Assembly (NCBI RefSeq): GCF_010093595.1
Contig: NW_022985450.1
Span: 169,083 to 233,082 of the forward strand
Length of the DNA: 64,000 bases
Direction: 5' to 3'
Origin: Mytilinidion resinicola
Lineage: Eukaryota > Ascomycota > Dothideomycetes > Mytilinidiales > Mytilinidiaceae
The notes beneath the pieces were generated by a model. It searched no databases. It saw only the letters and a list, made by a program, of their open reading frames with translations, and had not been told where the DNA came from. Position 1 is the first letter of the stretch. Every line of letters begins with the position of its first letter. The translations under genes were made by a program, and so were the position numbers. Shown in pieces: positions 44,834-57,250 of this stretch.

Positions 44834-47263
44834 ATGCCGTGTCGCATTACACCATTGACCACGCGCACCAGGCGCCTCTTCGATTCTTTCAACCCCAATT
44901 TTCTGAGGCCGCGGGCGACTCACCATCCTTTGACTCACAGCCCACCAACAAACTTTCTCAAAACGTCTTCCGTACCCCTCCACCGCGCATTCTCCTCCAA
45001 ACCACGCACACACATCCAACTCTTCGCGATGGATGTCTCTAAAGCAAAAATCACGTCGGTTGACGACATCGCCGAGACGCTAAAGCAGTTCGGCCTCGAT
45101 ACCGTGCCCCAGGCCCCGAATACCTTCCCCGCGCTCAACCCATTCGATGTATACCGATCGCATATAACAGAGCTGCTAGCGAAGGCGTCGGGCATAGATG
45201 CGAAGATTATATACCCGGCGCTACAGTGGACGCAGACGCTGGAAAAGGGAGATCTGTGTATTCCAGTGCCCGCGCTGAGGGTGAAGGGCAAGAAGCCTGC
45301 AGAATTCGCAGTGGAATTGGCTCAGCTGGTATGTATGCTCTTAAACCCCATGACACGTCTTGCAGCATTCTCAAATAAGGGAACGCGATGCTAACTGGTT
45401 GTTTGTTGTATCAATAGTTCCCCGAATCCCCCCTCGTCCTCCCCCCCACCGCCAAAGACCAATACCTCCAATTCTTCTTCCGTCCCGCGCCCCTCACAGC
45501 CCTCCTGCTTCCTTCCATCCTCAAATCCGGGCCGTCCTTCGGCTTCAACCCCTCTCTTGGCCTTGAAGACCCCTCCAACCCCTCCTCACCCCGCAAGAAG
45601 CTCATTGTCGAGTTCTCCTCCCCCAACATCGCAAAGCCCTTCCATGCCGGCCATCTCCGCTCCACAATCATCGGCGGCTTCCTTGCCAACGTCTACGAGG
45701 GCGCTGGCTGGGATGTCATCCGTATGAACTACCTCGGCGACTGGGGCAAACAATATGGTGTCCTAGCCGTAGGATTTGACGAGTTTGGCAGCGAGGAGGA
45801 GCTGGTCAAGAACCCGATTGGGCATTTGTACGATGTGTATGTTAAGATCAGCAAAATTTCGGCGGAGGAGGCGGACAAAGTGAAGGCACTGAAGGAGGAG
45901 GCGGCGGCGGCCAAGGAGAAGGGAGATGCAGAAGGCGCGGAGAAGCTCGAGAAAGAGTACACTAAGATACAAGAGGAGGGCGTGGATGAGCGGGCGAGGA
46001 AATACTTCAAGCGGATGGCAGACGGCGAGGAGAGGGCACTGGGTATCTGGAAACGCTTCCGTGATCTCAGTATCGAGAAGTACAAGGCTACCTACGCCCG
46101 TCTGAACATCCAATACGACGACTACTCTGGCGAGTCGCAGGTCAAGGAGGAGAGCATGGAGGCTGCGGCGCGAATAATGGCTGAGAAGAAGGTCAGTGAG
46201 GAGAGCGAAGGTGCTGTGTTGGTCGACTTGACCAAGTACAGCAAGAAGCTCGGCAAAGCGCTTGTCAAGAAGAAGGACGGCACGTCGCTGTATCTCACCC
46301 GTGATATCGGTGCGGCGTTTGAGCGTTTCGAAAAGTATCACTTCGACAAGATGATTTACGTGGTCGCTTCGCAACAGGATCTGCATCTCGCGCAGTTGTT
46401 TAAGATCGAGGAGGCCATGGGCCGCAAAGATGTAGCGGAGCGCTGTCAGCATATCAATTTTGGTATGGTACTAGGCATGAGCACTCGTAAGGGAACGGCA
46501 AAGTTCCTGGATGACATCCTGAGGGATGTGGGCGAAAAGATGCACGAGGTTATGCGTGGGAATCAGGCCAAGTATGAGCAGGTGGAAGACCCTGTCAAAA
46601 CTGCTGATACGTTGGGCATATCGGCCGTTATGGTGCAAGATATGAAGGGAAAGAGGTATGTCTGTTCATTCAAAAAACCCTTTTTATTAACCGTTATCTC
46701 TTGTTTCTCCTTCTTTCTTCTTCGCATCCATCTCTTACTCCATTGAACAATCTCTTTAAACATGGACATTGTTGACAGTATCTAGAATTAACAACTATAC
46801 TTTCGACATGGACCGCATGACCTCCTTCGAGGGCGACACAGGACCCTACCTCCAATACGCCCATGCCCGCCTCTGCTCCATCTCCCGCAAAGCCGGCTTC
46901 GCTCCCGCCGACCTCACCACCGCCGACCTCTCCCTCCTCTCCGAGCCCCACGCTATCGACCTCGTCCGCCAGCTCGCGACGTGGCCCGATGTCTTCCTCA
47001 ATACGGTCAAGACCCAGGAGCCAACGACTGTACTAACGTATCTATTCAAAATGGCGCATGCGTTGTCAAGTAGCTACGATCATCTCCAGGTTGTGGGTTC
47101 GGAAAAGGAGGTTAGTAAGGCCAGGGCGGCACTGTATGCGAGCGCGAGGCAGGTGCTGTGGAATGGGATGAGGGTGCTGGGGCTGAGTCCTGTGGAGAGG
47201 TATGTGCTGTCGCTTTCCTATGAGGTGATTGTGGGGCCGTGCTAACAGCTGTGTAGGATGTGA
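44834..47263 (+). CDS. Arginyl-tRNA synthetase, probably dual-targeted (cytosol and mitochondrion)
   Basis: Class I aminoacyl-tRNA synthetase charging tRNA-Arg. Exons 44834-45328, 45418-46655, 46786-47199 and 47257-47263 (a 7-nt last exon) give 717 residues from ATG 44834 or 652 from ATG 45029. The HIGH motif is HAGHLRS after VEFSSPNIAKPF. The KMSKS-region equivalent is MSTRKGT, the usual eukaryotic ArgRS form. NYLGDWGKQYG, LYLTRDIGAA and the C-terminal anticodon-binding part (SFEGDTGPYLQYAHARL) are all typical, and the protein ends VERM, as ArgRS does. The 65-residue leader before Met45029 is rich in Arg, Ser, Thr and Pro, nearly lacks acidic residues, and ends HRAFSSKPRTHIQLFA, a mitochondrial presequence. 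Two start codons on one transcript would give both forms. A long charged helical insertion (EEAAAAKEKGDAEGAEKLEKE) lies in the middle. Confidence 0.95.
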
Positions 47264-48840
47264 GCATTTCCGCGCCAGCTGGAACGAGAGGTTTTCGAAA
47301 TAGTCCGTTGGCTACACAGGCAGACGCGGGCCTTTTAGAGCAAAGTTCGTAGACGCGATGGGTCGACGGATGGGAGAGGTGCCGGGACGGAGTCATGGTG
47401 TTTGGAATGCATGATATCACGGGTTCTACGACGGACACGTCAAGTACGGGTCGGCAACGAAAAAAAAGAAATGGGCTCGGAGCAAACGGCCCGACTGCGA
47501 TGGAGCGGTGGTGTGTTCTAGTGAGGCATTTTCGGGATACCGAGACCTCCGCTGCTCCCATGGATGATGGACGATAGAAGAAAAAGATAAGCCGATGATT
47601 TCAAGGATGTTCCTGGGCTGTGTTCTCTTCGCCTCAAGGCACGCTACGTGATTTCGAAACTAGAGGAGGTACGTGTCATTTTTTGCTGACTTGAGGGCGT
47701 TCGTGATGGGTTGAGGGAATGGTGGAATGGGTGCGGATCTGACCACACGATGGACGTTTTGAGAGATGCGGATTCGGGGGGGGCGGGGTGAGCACACGCT
47801 GCCCACTCACAGAGCCTGGATGTCAGACCCTTTCGCGAAAAGAACTGGGAGAAGTTCTGCCAGATCTCCGGTAACAGGACATAAGTGTTGGGCACCGCCG
47901 TCTTTCCATCTCTCGGACTCATGACGATGTGCTGCAGCACCACAAACAGCGGCCAAGCAGGCCAATTCTAATGCACGAACCTCCCTGATTCAAGCTCCCA
48001 AGGCCGGCCTGTACATCTCAGCGCAGTGTTTTATGATGCGTTTCGAAGCATCTCGAACGGTGGTGGTGCGCGGGTGCACCTAGGCTTTTCGCAAGAACTC
48101 TAGGCGTGTGAGTTCGTGTTTAGTAGCCATGGCATTTCCCTCTATGTCTACGTATTATATAGTACCGCCCGTGTGTGTGCACGCATCGCTCCAAAGTAGT
48201 GGAAATTCTTACATGTCTAACCGCGGGATTTGTTTCTCCATTAGACGCAGAGGGGGGCGCTGCGTAGTTCCTTCTCATGACAGACAGCAGCAGGAGGATG
48301 TAAATCAGCTCTACTTCCTCGGGCTGCTTTTAAGTGGGGAAATAACGTGCCCGAGGACCTCAAGTGGTGCTAGGCAAGTTCGCACAAGCGTAGAGAGTTA
48401 GTGTATATCTAGAGTATAGAAAAATTAAGGATGGAATCACGATTCGTGATGCCACCTTGTATCAGATTCCGGCTTGTCACTTTGGATTTAGCTTCTTGAG
48501 AGAATAGCTGATCGGCTTGTTGTGCAAAGCGCCATGTAGTTCTGATAACGCCGAAGTCCGGACAGCACTAGTCTCTTGAGTGCTTATGGCTAGATTGATG
48601 GAGAAAAGCGAGATCGAGCTCACATTTAATGCTTCTTGACTTTATGATTTGTGTCGGGGCTGACGATAGTTTCGCATAACTTGATAAGTCCCACCCACCG
48701 CGGAGTTTCCAAAGCGGTACAGAGCATGCAGAGAGAAATCTCCACCACTCGGAATATTGACTTAGATTACAACGCCGAGCAAGCTTCATGTTTCTTGAAT
48801 AGAACGTGCATGGGCACTGACTTGGCAACGTTTTAGATTC
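47264..48840. other. Intergenic, no gene recognised
   Basis: About 1.6 kb including the 3' flank of the ArgRS gene. Short, non-conserved frames only. Confidence 0.5.
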
Positions 48841-49055
48841 CGGCGCTGTGATAATACGGTGACAGGCCATGAGTCCGTGCACACTCGGTTACCACGGGTG
48901 CCTCCCACGTGCCTCCGTAGGCGTTTCATAATCTAGAAGCGATGTCGAGTTTCATACCGCGGAATCTAAGCTGTCTCATGACTGGCGGGTTTCATGATAA
49001 TGGGGCTGCTCCTGCCAGTGGCGTCTGGTTTCTAAAAGTACAGTACTGTAGAATG
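48841..49055 (+). repeat. Repeat copy 3, intergenic relative of the S41 intron repeats
   Basis: Shares with intron 1 of the S41 gene: GTGACAGG.CAT.AGT.(C)GTGCACAC at the left end, a GATGTCGAGTTTCA-like block, ACTGGC.GG, the GGGCTGCTCCT..CAG.GG motif, and AGTACTGTA at the right end, all in the same order. It is more diverged than the two intron copies are from each other. Confidence 0.65.
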
Positions 49056-52000
49056 AGGCGAGCCCATCAGACCCGTTAGTCGTTCACGAATTCATAGCAA
49101 AGAGTATCCATATTCCAAGTAAAGAATGTCACTGCGAGCTGATATTCAGAATCATACGACACGTGCAACGACATCGAACATATCGAAAGGAGCAGCAGTA
49201 GCACGACATCCTGCGCCTATGCCTTTCCAGACGGGTGGCGGTTGACACGTGCGTGGGAGGGTGTGCGGAGTAGAGTCGAATTGGTGCGGTGCGTTGGAGG
49301 CGGGGTTCGGGAATGTAAAAGATCTGGACATCGTGGGCTGACGTTTTGTTAATCCTGCACACGCCTCCATTCGAAGAACGTATGTATTCGCTCCTAAGAT
49401 AGACTGCTGGTGGATTCGATAGCGCTGTCGTACTATTGATTGCGATCGTACGGCTAATTGGGCGAAAACGACAGACATCTGTCTCTCGCTCCTCGCTCAG
49501 CAGTTGCGCAAGAGTGGTAAAATGCGAACATCTGGTATCAATCGCAAGGAGTTCAGGCTGCATCAATCGCGTTCGTTAGCACCATCGAAATCGCAAAACG
49601 CGCGAGACCGAGACGGGAAGCCGAGTCCGCGATGCTGTAGGGCGCCGGAGGAAAACTCCGTCATGTGTAACGCCCGAAGGCGAGCCTGGTTGTCGGATTG
49701 CGTTGGTGGTGTGTGTATTTCCATGGTAGTGTGAAGGTTTGCGAGGGAAGGGATGGAATGGAGTGGTGGGACAGATCTTAGTGGGGTGGTGGAATGCATG
49801 GCATGAGACTTGCGTTTGGAGTTGTACGGGTTGTGCTTGGACAGTATCAAGGTGATGTTGGAGGTCAGAAATTCGTTGAGATGATCGAGATTCTTGCTTT
49901 GTGCCTTATGGATCGAATACGAATGAGGACTGATTGGTTGTAGTACAGATGTGCCTTACCGCTTACCTCGCTTGCTAGTGCATTGCTATGTGCAATTAAT
50001 CAAACCTGGTCGGTGCAGTCTACGAAGTGGGGGCTGTCTTGCCACATCGATTGCTTTCCTTTCAAAGAGGTCAGGTGTAGAACCTCTGCAAAGTCTGCAA
50101 ACATCCGGTGATTCCGGATCAGAATGGGGCGTCACTGACCACTTTATCGCGGTCGAAACAGCCTGCAGCCAGCCTCCCCGACGACACGTGGTGGTCAGTG
50201 ATCAAATGACATGCGTCTCCACATCTGTGTGTTGTGGAAGAGGACTACTGCTGTCACTGGTCACAGCTTTGGCATCCCCGTCCTCAAGAGTGGAACTAGA
50301 AAAGTGTTGAGGGTCGAAGGATGCCCACGATCTATCAGCCTCACTCCAGATCTGTGACGAGGATCACGGCTGGGTTCTTAGCGATGCTCGCCTTGACTAT
50401 GCGAGTCACTGATTCGGGGCATTCGGGGCGGAGCCATTGGGGGCGAACCAAGTTACGCGGCTCGGACCGCGAGCAGGGACGAAGGAGTCAGTCATCCGGT
50501 TACACAGGATACAAGTGTTTATATGTCGTTGGAGGCGACTCTGGCTCGATGCGCTGTCCGCGCGCCAGCGACACGGGCCGGCCAGGCGGCCCGGCCAGTG
50601 AAGGCTCACTCGGGGCTCTCCCGGGCGTAACAGTGGCGAGAAGTGTTTTACTAGCGCGCAGAGTTTGATGAATGGAGTGGAAAATGTCTGCTGTTCCTGC
50701 AGCGCGATGACTAGACGCTCTCTGAGGCGGAACTGACGTGGCTGAAGTGTGTGGCCTGGCAGCGAAAAAGAAAATGACTGGATTTGGGAAGCCGAGTGTA
50801 ATTGGCTAAACGCAGTCTGCTATTGGTTGGACGGAGAGTATTATTCGCGTGCTGAAGCGGCAAACCGCGCCCAGAGCAACAGAAAGGAAAAAAGTATCAA
50901 GTGTCCGACAGGCTGGCATTTGGTAATATTCTTTGAAAGATTTTTACAGTGGGTGTTTTAAAATTGCACCGATGGCGCAAACCCCTCGCGAGACGCAGCG
51001 AGAGGAGGGGCATACGAAGCGTTATATGCAACTCGATGATGTGGTTATTGGGCCCTCTGCTGAGCCCAATTGGCTCCACTTGGCCGTAGTTCGCAGCAAA
51101 GGGCGGTGAAGACGGCTCCTAGATGGTCGGGCTGGACTGCGAGGGAGAGCAGCCGAACAAGCTGGAATACAGACTGCGGATGAACATGGTGAGCAGGGCG
51201 GACATTCCCGGGTAATGCGAGCACAGCGACGCCATTTGCGGCCTTCGATTCGCCCATCAGCGCGACGCAGAGGCACCATGGGGGCCCGCGCAAGGGATTG
51301 ATGAGGGCCATCCAGGTCAAAGCTGGCTGGGTTCCTTCAAACGGACCAAGCAGCGCTGTCGAGTGTGTTGCGCATCGTGCATACACCCGGCACCCTATCA
51401 CGGCCTCGATAACGGCCATAGGGCCGCCGTCGTGATGTGACCGCGGTTGAGCCTCTCCGCAGACGGCAGGTGGCCAGCGGGCTTGCTGCTCTGGCCATGG
51501 TCATGTCGATGCTGGAGAGCAGGCGTGCCGGTGAAGTGGCAGCGGTGGCACGTCGACGGCGTATTTGCTTTTTCTCCCCCTTGGCGCAGTCGGCCTGCTG
51601 CATACGAGAGCGCAGCTCAACTCGCCCTGGCCGGTAAGGGGAGTCCTAGGAGCGCGACAGCCACCGCGACTGAGAGGCCTTCGGCATGTCGTGAGCGGCC
51701 CGTGAGGGCACGCTTTGGTCGCGAAGGAGCGTCGTTGAGAGCCAGTGCGAGTGCTGCGTCACCACACCTCCAGGCAGGGCCAATGGCCGACGATGGCTCC
51801 ATAGGCTGCGATGGGCGTGGAGGGAGGAGGCGCGAGGGGAGATCGCGGGAGAGGGAGTCTGTAAACTGACAGCCCTTGGCGCATTACTCATTCACAACTC
51901 CCTTCACAACGCGAAACAGCCTCGCGATGGCGCCTTCCGGAATGGGCCCGCGAGTTTACGGCGTGTTTGAGATGGTAGGTGTGCGTTTCCTCTTGAAGTT

Positions 52001-52756
52001 GTGAAGTGATGGAAGCACCTGAAACAGCAGCAGACGGATATGAACAGAGCCCGAGACGGTCAAGCGCTGCCACTTTACAAGCCCCCTACCCGGCACGCCG
52101 AGCTCTGCGGAGAGGGGATTTAGAGCGCAGAGTGCTGCAGCCAGCCAGGCAACTTCGCGCGCCCGTGATGACAGCGGGATAGCCAGTGTCACAGGGCCGG
52201 TGGCACGCCTGGGAGACCGGAGCCGGCATATATTCGCAAGCCCTCGCTGGCTTCGCACTGTTTTCCTCGTCGCCCGTTTCTGCGCGTGTCTGTGTGTCCC
52301 TCACGCTCTTCCCCCGAAGTCCGTTCACGTTGGGCGTTAGTGATTGGAAGCCCTACCCAGCTGTCAACCCAAACGCCCTTCAGGCCGCGACAGCTTACCT
52401 AGTCGCTGTACCGTACTTAAATAACTTATGCGCCCAGCCTGGCCCCCGACTCGAAAAAATTCCGTCGGCCTGCGAGCGAAACCACACCACGCATTCTCGT
52501 CATACCCTCAGACGAGCTGCCTCCCCTCTCTCCCAGCATGGGCGCCCACCCGTAGCACCTCACTCTTCACACACACTTCAGGCCCCGCGTGCCAGGACTC
52601 AAGGTCGCTCGTCCAGCCCGGCGAGCCACGGCGGCTCTTGTACCCCTCCGCGACTTATCGATATCACGACTCGCTCCGCTCCACCCGGGCTATCGCGAGA
52701 CTCTCACCCCTCACCCCTCACACACCACCACCACCACCACCACTTCCCCCAACGTC
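49056..52756. other. Long non-coding stretch, 3.7 kb
   Basis: No recognisable gene. The last 600 bases are pyrimidine-rich with CACCAC repeats and probably form the promoter and 5' leader of the disordered-protein gene. Several overlapping frames near 51.4-51.9 kb are shadows of GC-rich DNA. Confidence 0.45.
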
Positions 52757-54823
52757 ATGGCGGGCACCAGACCGGTGCCAGCATACTGCGAGGACGCCAA
52801 TTCCGACGATAGCGATACGCAGACCGACACCCGCAATCGCCACAGCAGCGGCGGCCATGCCAACGTGGCCGCCAAACGCTCCCATCCCTCCGACCTAAAC
52901 AACGTCAAGCCGGTCGAGGTCGTCGGGCCAGACGCCGCCTCAGACAGCGGGTACTCGAGCCACACCGCCGCTACCATGAGCAGTGCTGATTCTGCCCAAA
53001 GTCACCAGTCGAGTCCACCGACGAGCGCTGGCACTGGCCCGGCACCGAGTCCGAGCAGGAGGAGGCCGACCCTCGACAACACCAGAGAACGCAGCAGTCA
53101 GAGCAGCCCGCGGAAGCCGCTCGTGCGCGTCGGGTCGTCGGCGCGGAGGGCTGAGAGGGAGGAGGAATGCACCGTTCCGAACTGCGAGTGTAAGCAGAGT
53201 CAGAGCCAGCGACGCCGCCGACCGCAGCTCTCTTCGCTGGACTCGGCCGTCGATGTCAGATACCCATCATCCTACGACCAGCGTTCACAGCGCTCCGACT
53301 ATCCTCCGCCGTCGCCGCAGGCTTCACGTCAGCCGCCGCCCTACGCCCAGGGCTCAGCCATCATCCAGCCAGCCTCATCTGTCCGTCGTCGAACATCTTC
53401 TACCTCGCGGCCTCGCCCCGTCAGCTATCATTCAGGGGCCCCCTCTGAAGCAGGAGGATACTGGGTTCCCGGCATGCTCTACCCAGATCGAGGGCCACCT
53501 CCCTCCATGTCAGCTCACTTCACCGGCCCATCACCTATGCAGCCATTTCCCACCATCGGCCAAACTCCACCCGGCAATTACTATCCTCCTGGGCATCCCA
53601 TGTACTCAGCACCCTATGATCCGTCCCGACCACCTCTCATCCAGCGAAATTCTTCCCAATACAGCACCCGGCGACCGACCTCCCAGTACGGTGCACCGGT
53701 TATATCCTACGAACAGCAACCGTATCGTGAACCGAGTGTTTCGACTCGTCCTCCTCCGAGTGCTCGCTATGACTCCAGACAGTCTCCCACTTTCGAGAGC
53801 TCAAGCTCCGAAGAAAGCGAATCTGAGGAGGAGACCGATCGGCGTCGCATGCCGCCTCCACAACGACGGCCAAGCATCCGCCAGTCAAACCCGAACTCTT
53901 ACGATCGCATGAGCCAGTCTCAACAACTCCCGCCGCGACCGCGAGAACGTGAACGAGAACGAGAACGTGACTACGAGTCCCGTCCACCTCGCCCAACAAG
54001 CCGTCCACCGCGTCCCGCAAGCACTGTCCCGCCTCGTACCTCCTCTCTTCGTCGACCCTCGCTAGTTCAACGAGATGTGCCGAAATCCGTTTCCTACTCA
54101 AATTCAGCCGGCAATGCTAAGGTCGTCGTCGAGGCTGCCAAATCTCGACGGCGACAGTCCTACATGGGACACGAGCTGGCGTGCGAATTGGAGTCCAAGT
54201 CACGAAACAACCACCCCCTTTATCGTGGGGAGACCGTTGTCAACAGTAGCCAACCGAGACGCCGCCAAACTGATGCCGACGGCCGTCGACGCGATGAGAA
54301 TTTCGTGGACACCAAAAAACGTGATGCCGAAGCATACCAGCAGCGCATGCGCGGAGAGCCCGTTCTCCCACTTACGGAGCAATTGCTCAAAGCATCTAAA
54401 AAATCGTCACGTGTTCCCTCTGGCGGATCGGAAGCTGGTTCCACCCGTAGCAAGAATTCCCACGACCGAGCCAGCCGCGTGAGCCAATCCGGCCATTCCG
54501 TCGTCACCAACTCTGGAAACGGGGAAATCAAGCTCCGGGTCGATGGTGGGACCAGCTTCAACCTGCAACTCTCAGGCGGCGAACGGACCATCCGTGTAGA
54601 AGAAGCAGAGGACGGTATGCGCGAGCTGACCATCGCAACCCCACGAGGAAACGAGGTCAACTACAACAAGAGCGAAAGGGGCAGCATAGCGGGATCACGA
54701 CGACCCCTCATCATGTCAAGACGAGACGCTGAGGAGGACAGCATCAGGAGCACGAGAAGTAGCCGCAGCGGCCGAGCTGAGACTGAGCGGCGTCCTCTTC
54801 GACGAGAGAGATACGAGGACTAG
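52757..54823 (+). CDS. Large, mostly disordered Ser/Pro/Arg-rich protein
   Basis: 688 residues from ATG 52757; the frame is open further upstream, but without an ATG. No known domain is recognised. The sequence is dominated by Ser, Pro, Arg, Gln and Tyr: poly-acidic patch SSSSEESESEEETD, an RERERERERD repeat, Pro/Tyr-rich middle (PPGNYYPPGHPMYSAPYDPSRPP), and many basic RRRP/RRPS clusters that look like kinase sites. Towards the C-terminus there are short ordered-looking parts: SYMGHELACELESKSRNNHPLYRG, an amphipathic DTKKRDAEAYQQRMRGEPVLPLTEQLLKASKK helix, and a strand-like segment (EIKLRVDGGTSFNLQLSGGERTIRVEE), which is the most likely folded module. The protein ends in an Arg-rich tail. 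A regulatory, scaffold or RNA-associated role is possible; none is shown. Confidence 0.8.
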   Translation: MAGTRPVPAYCEDANSDDSDTQTDTRNRHSSGGHANVAAKRSHPSDLNNVKPVEVVGPDAASDSGYSSHTAATMSSADSAQSHQSSPPTSAGTGPAPSPSRRRPTLDNTRERSSQSSPRKPLVRVGSSARRAEREEECTVPNCECKQSQSQRRRRPQLSSLDSAVDVRYPSSYDQRSQRSDYPPPSPQASRQPPPYAQGSAIIQPASSVRRRTSSTSRPRPVSYHSGAPSEAGGYWVPGMLYPDRGPPPSMSAHFTGPSPMQPFPTIGQTPPGNYYPPGHPMYSAPYDPSRPPLIQRNSSQYSTRRPTSQYGAPVISYEQQPYREPSVSTRPPPSARYDSRQSPTFESSSSEESESEEETDRRRMPPPQRRPSIRQSNPNSYDRMSQSQQLPPRPRERERERERDYESRPPRPTSRPPRPASTVPPRTSSLRRPSLVQRDVPKSVSYSNSAGNAKVVVEAAKSRRRQSYMGHELACELESKSRNNHPLYRGETVVNSSQPRRRQTDADGRRRDENFVDTKKRDAEAYQQRMRGEPVLPLTEQLLKASKKSSRVPSGGSEAGSTRSKNSHDRASRVSQSGHSVVTNSGNGEIKLRVDGGTSFNLQLSGGERTIRVEEAEDGMRELTIATPRGNEVNYNKSERGSIAGSRRPLIMSRRDAEEDSIRSTRSSRSGRAETERRPLRRERYED

Positions 54824-57250
54824 GACGATTTACGTGTGATGAGGCAATGAAGTATGAAGTCCGAGCAGCGTTGATTTTCAGTTTTGGATGCAGCGGGCGC
54901 CACTTTTGTTTTTGCATGTGGTTTTTTTTTGATTCCTTTCACATGCACGCAACTAGCATTTGACCTTTTCATCCTATATAGTACATTTCTACCTTCCATG
55001 TTGTGCTACTGCAGCGATTTTACTTTTTCATTGGGCGGACTGGATTGGAACCAAAAGCTTTTGACCAAAAGTTTTACTATCTCGCCGCCATTGGGAAAAG
55101 GAAAAGCCGGATCAGCGCACAATCTTCTTTTACTACTACCCATTTTCTGCCGCGTTTTGGCGTTTCACTGGATTCCCCCATTTGACATTTTGTTCTTCTT
55201 CCTCCATCGGCCTGCAATCTGATTGACTGGTTCACGCGTTTTTTTGGCTCCTGCAACGCGCGCTTTGGGTTTTGCTTTGCTTTGCTTTACTTAGATGTGA
55301 GTGCGTGCTCGCGCACAAGCGTCGAAGGAGAGAGAGGCATGGAGCTGGGCCTTCATGACCATGACTTGAGAGAATACGGAATACGAATTTGAGACTGTAC
55401 GATCCCCTGTCTACGGCTGTTGTTTCATCTTCTTGCTTTTCACCGCCTTGTCGTTATTTGTCTTGATTCTAGCGATGTCTTTTTTTCGTCATTTGGCTTA
55501 TCGATTCTTTTCATCATTCCTCATACCCTTCTTGAGCTAGCGGATACCTCTTTGCTTGGTCTATTAGCTTGTGGGACTACGCGCTAGTGGCTATGCCTAC
55601 CTTCCTCTTTTCCTTCGTAGGCTTAGCATTCGTGACTTTGTGTTCTTCAAAACTTGTGGTGTGGACCGTTTGTATTGGGAGGATTTAATACCCTTGCGTG
55701 CCCTCTGTTCTGGTTTGCGACTCTAAGGGGTGGACTGGGTTGGTTGGCTGGGTAGGGTGAGCGGGTATGAGCTCCACATTGGGTTGGACGGAATTGAATT
55801 GGGGGTTACGGCTGCATGATGGATTGGATGGATCCATGGGGAGAATGGAGTTCAACACCCGCAGGCTATACATGCTTGAGGGTGGGCATGCCGCGACTAT
55901 GGTGGGCCACCGCAGCCTGGCGAGCGAGCGAGCTACGTAGCATCAAATCTTGAAAATGACGTTTGTTGTCTACCACACCCTGTCCTTGTCTGTTTTGCTT
56001 CAATGGTGTCGTTGCTGATGTGGCTGATACCGTTTCTAGCAGCATGCCTCAAGCCTGCGCGTCGAATATCTCAACGTCATAGAGAGCCACCTGTATCTCT
56101 CTCAATCGAGCTACTGCCTACTCAGCTTGCTAACCCCAGCTCGATCGATAGTCACGACATCCCCTCCATCCACCTCTCCCCCCCGCGCTCACCGGCTCCA
56201 ACCGGCCCGCATGCACAGCTCGCGCGCGCTGAGCCCATTACCCGCAGCCACGTCCCATATTCACCGCAGGTCCCTTATCGCGCCCACCCCCGCGCTCCCC
56301 CGCACCCCCAGCACCCCACAGATGGGCAGATGACGACTTCTCCAGGCGGTGAGAGCTGCAGGCGATGCGGCTAGGAGGGCTGGTGCATGGGGCTGGGCGT
56401 GGCGGTGGGGAGGGCCTCTGGGAGGGGGACACGTAGGTTGGAGGTGATGTCATGTGATGCATTCTGGAGCTGGGAGAGTTGGAGTGGTGTTATGGAGGGA
56501 GATGGGTCCGATGGCGCGGAGGGGCGGTGGTTTGGGATTGGATGGGGGAGGAGGGGAGGGGGATTGGAGATGGTGGGTGGGTGGTTGTGCATGGTTGGAT
56601 GGATGAGCATCGAAGGGGACTAGTCGCTTTGTTTTTCGATCCCGATGCTCAGGGGTTGAGGAGGTGGAGAGGTGTGGTTGAGAGCTGGGCTTGGGAGATC
56701 ACTGGTGTATGATATCAGAGAGTAGAGAGATTGGGGGCGAATAGTGTCGAGGTATCTTGCGCGTAAACAGTACGTAAATGACTCTCACCACTACTTGTCG
56801 TTGTTCTTCCCCAATGCAGCACAGCTCTAGAGGTGTATTGGAAAACAAACGTGGGTCCTTGAATCAACGATGGTTCCGATATGGTTAAGGGGAGCGTGTA
56901 GATTATTTTAAAGTGTGGAGAGCGGAGCTGGGGAATCACTTCGCGCGTGCAACCCAGGAACCTCCCTAAAACGGGCGATGGTCGAAAGGTGCATAGTGAC
57001 TAGACGTCTGAATTAGATCCATGTGTTGTATGAGCAACAATGACGTCCGAATTAGACCAGGTCACTCAATCCATTTCATCAATCAAGCAAAAAAGTGAAT
57101 ACCTTCACACAAGCGCAGGCCCAAATGATAGAGCCAACCATCCGCATCCAAATCGTCGTCAAGGAGACGAGTACGTCGTAGGTGTTTTAGATAGATAGAC
57201 ATTATGGACCGAAAGACCAAAAAAAGAAACTTCAAAAAAGTAAATTTCAC
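54824..57250. other. 3' flank and intergenic, no gene
   Basis: T-rich 3' untranslated-like sequence with a CTTTG microsatellite near 55270, followed by GC-skewed low-complexity DNA (56100-56700) that produces several meaningless frames. Nothing coding recognised. Confidence 0.5.

Noticed and set aside
51437..51891. Several overlapping frames on both strands
   Set aside because: GC-rich shadow frames; none has a domain or exon partners.
52983..53912. 309-codon plus-strand frame
   Set aside because: Lies within the disordered-protein gene in another frame; low-complexity composition, no independent start context.
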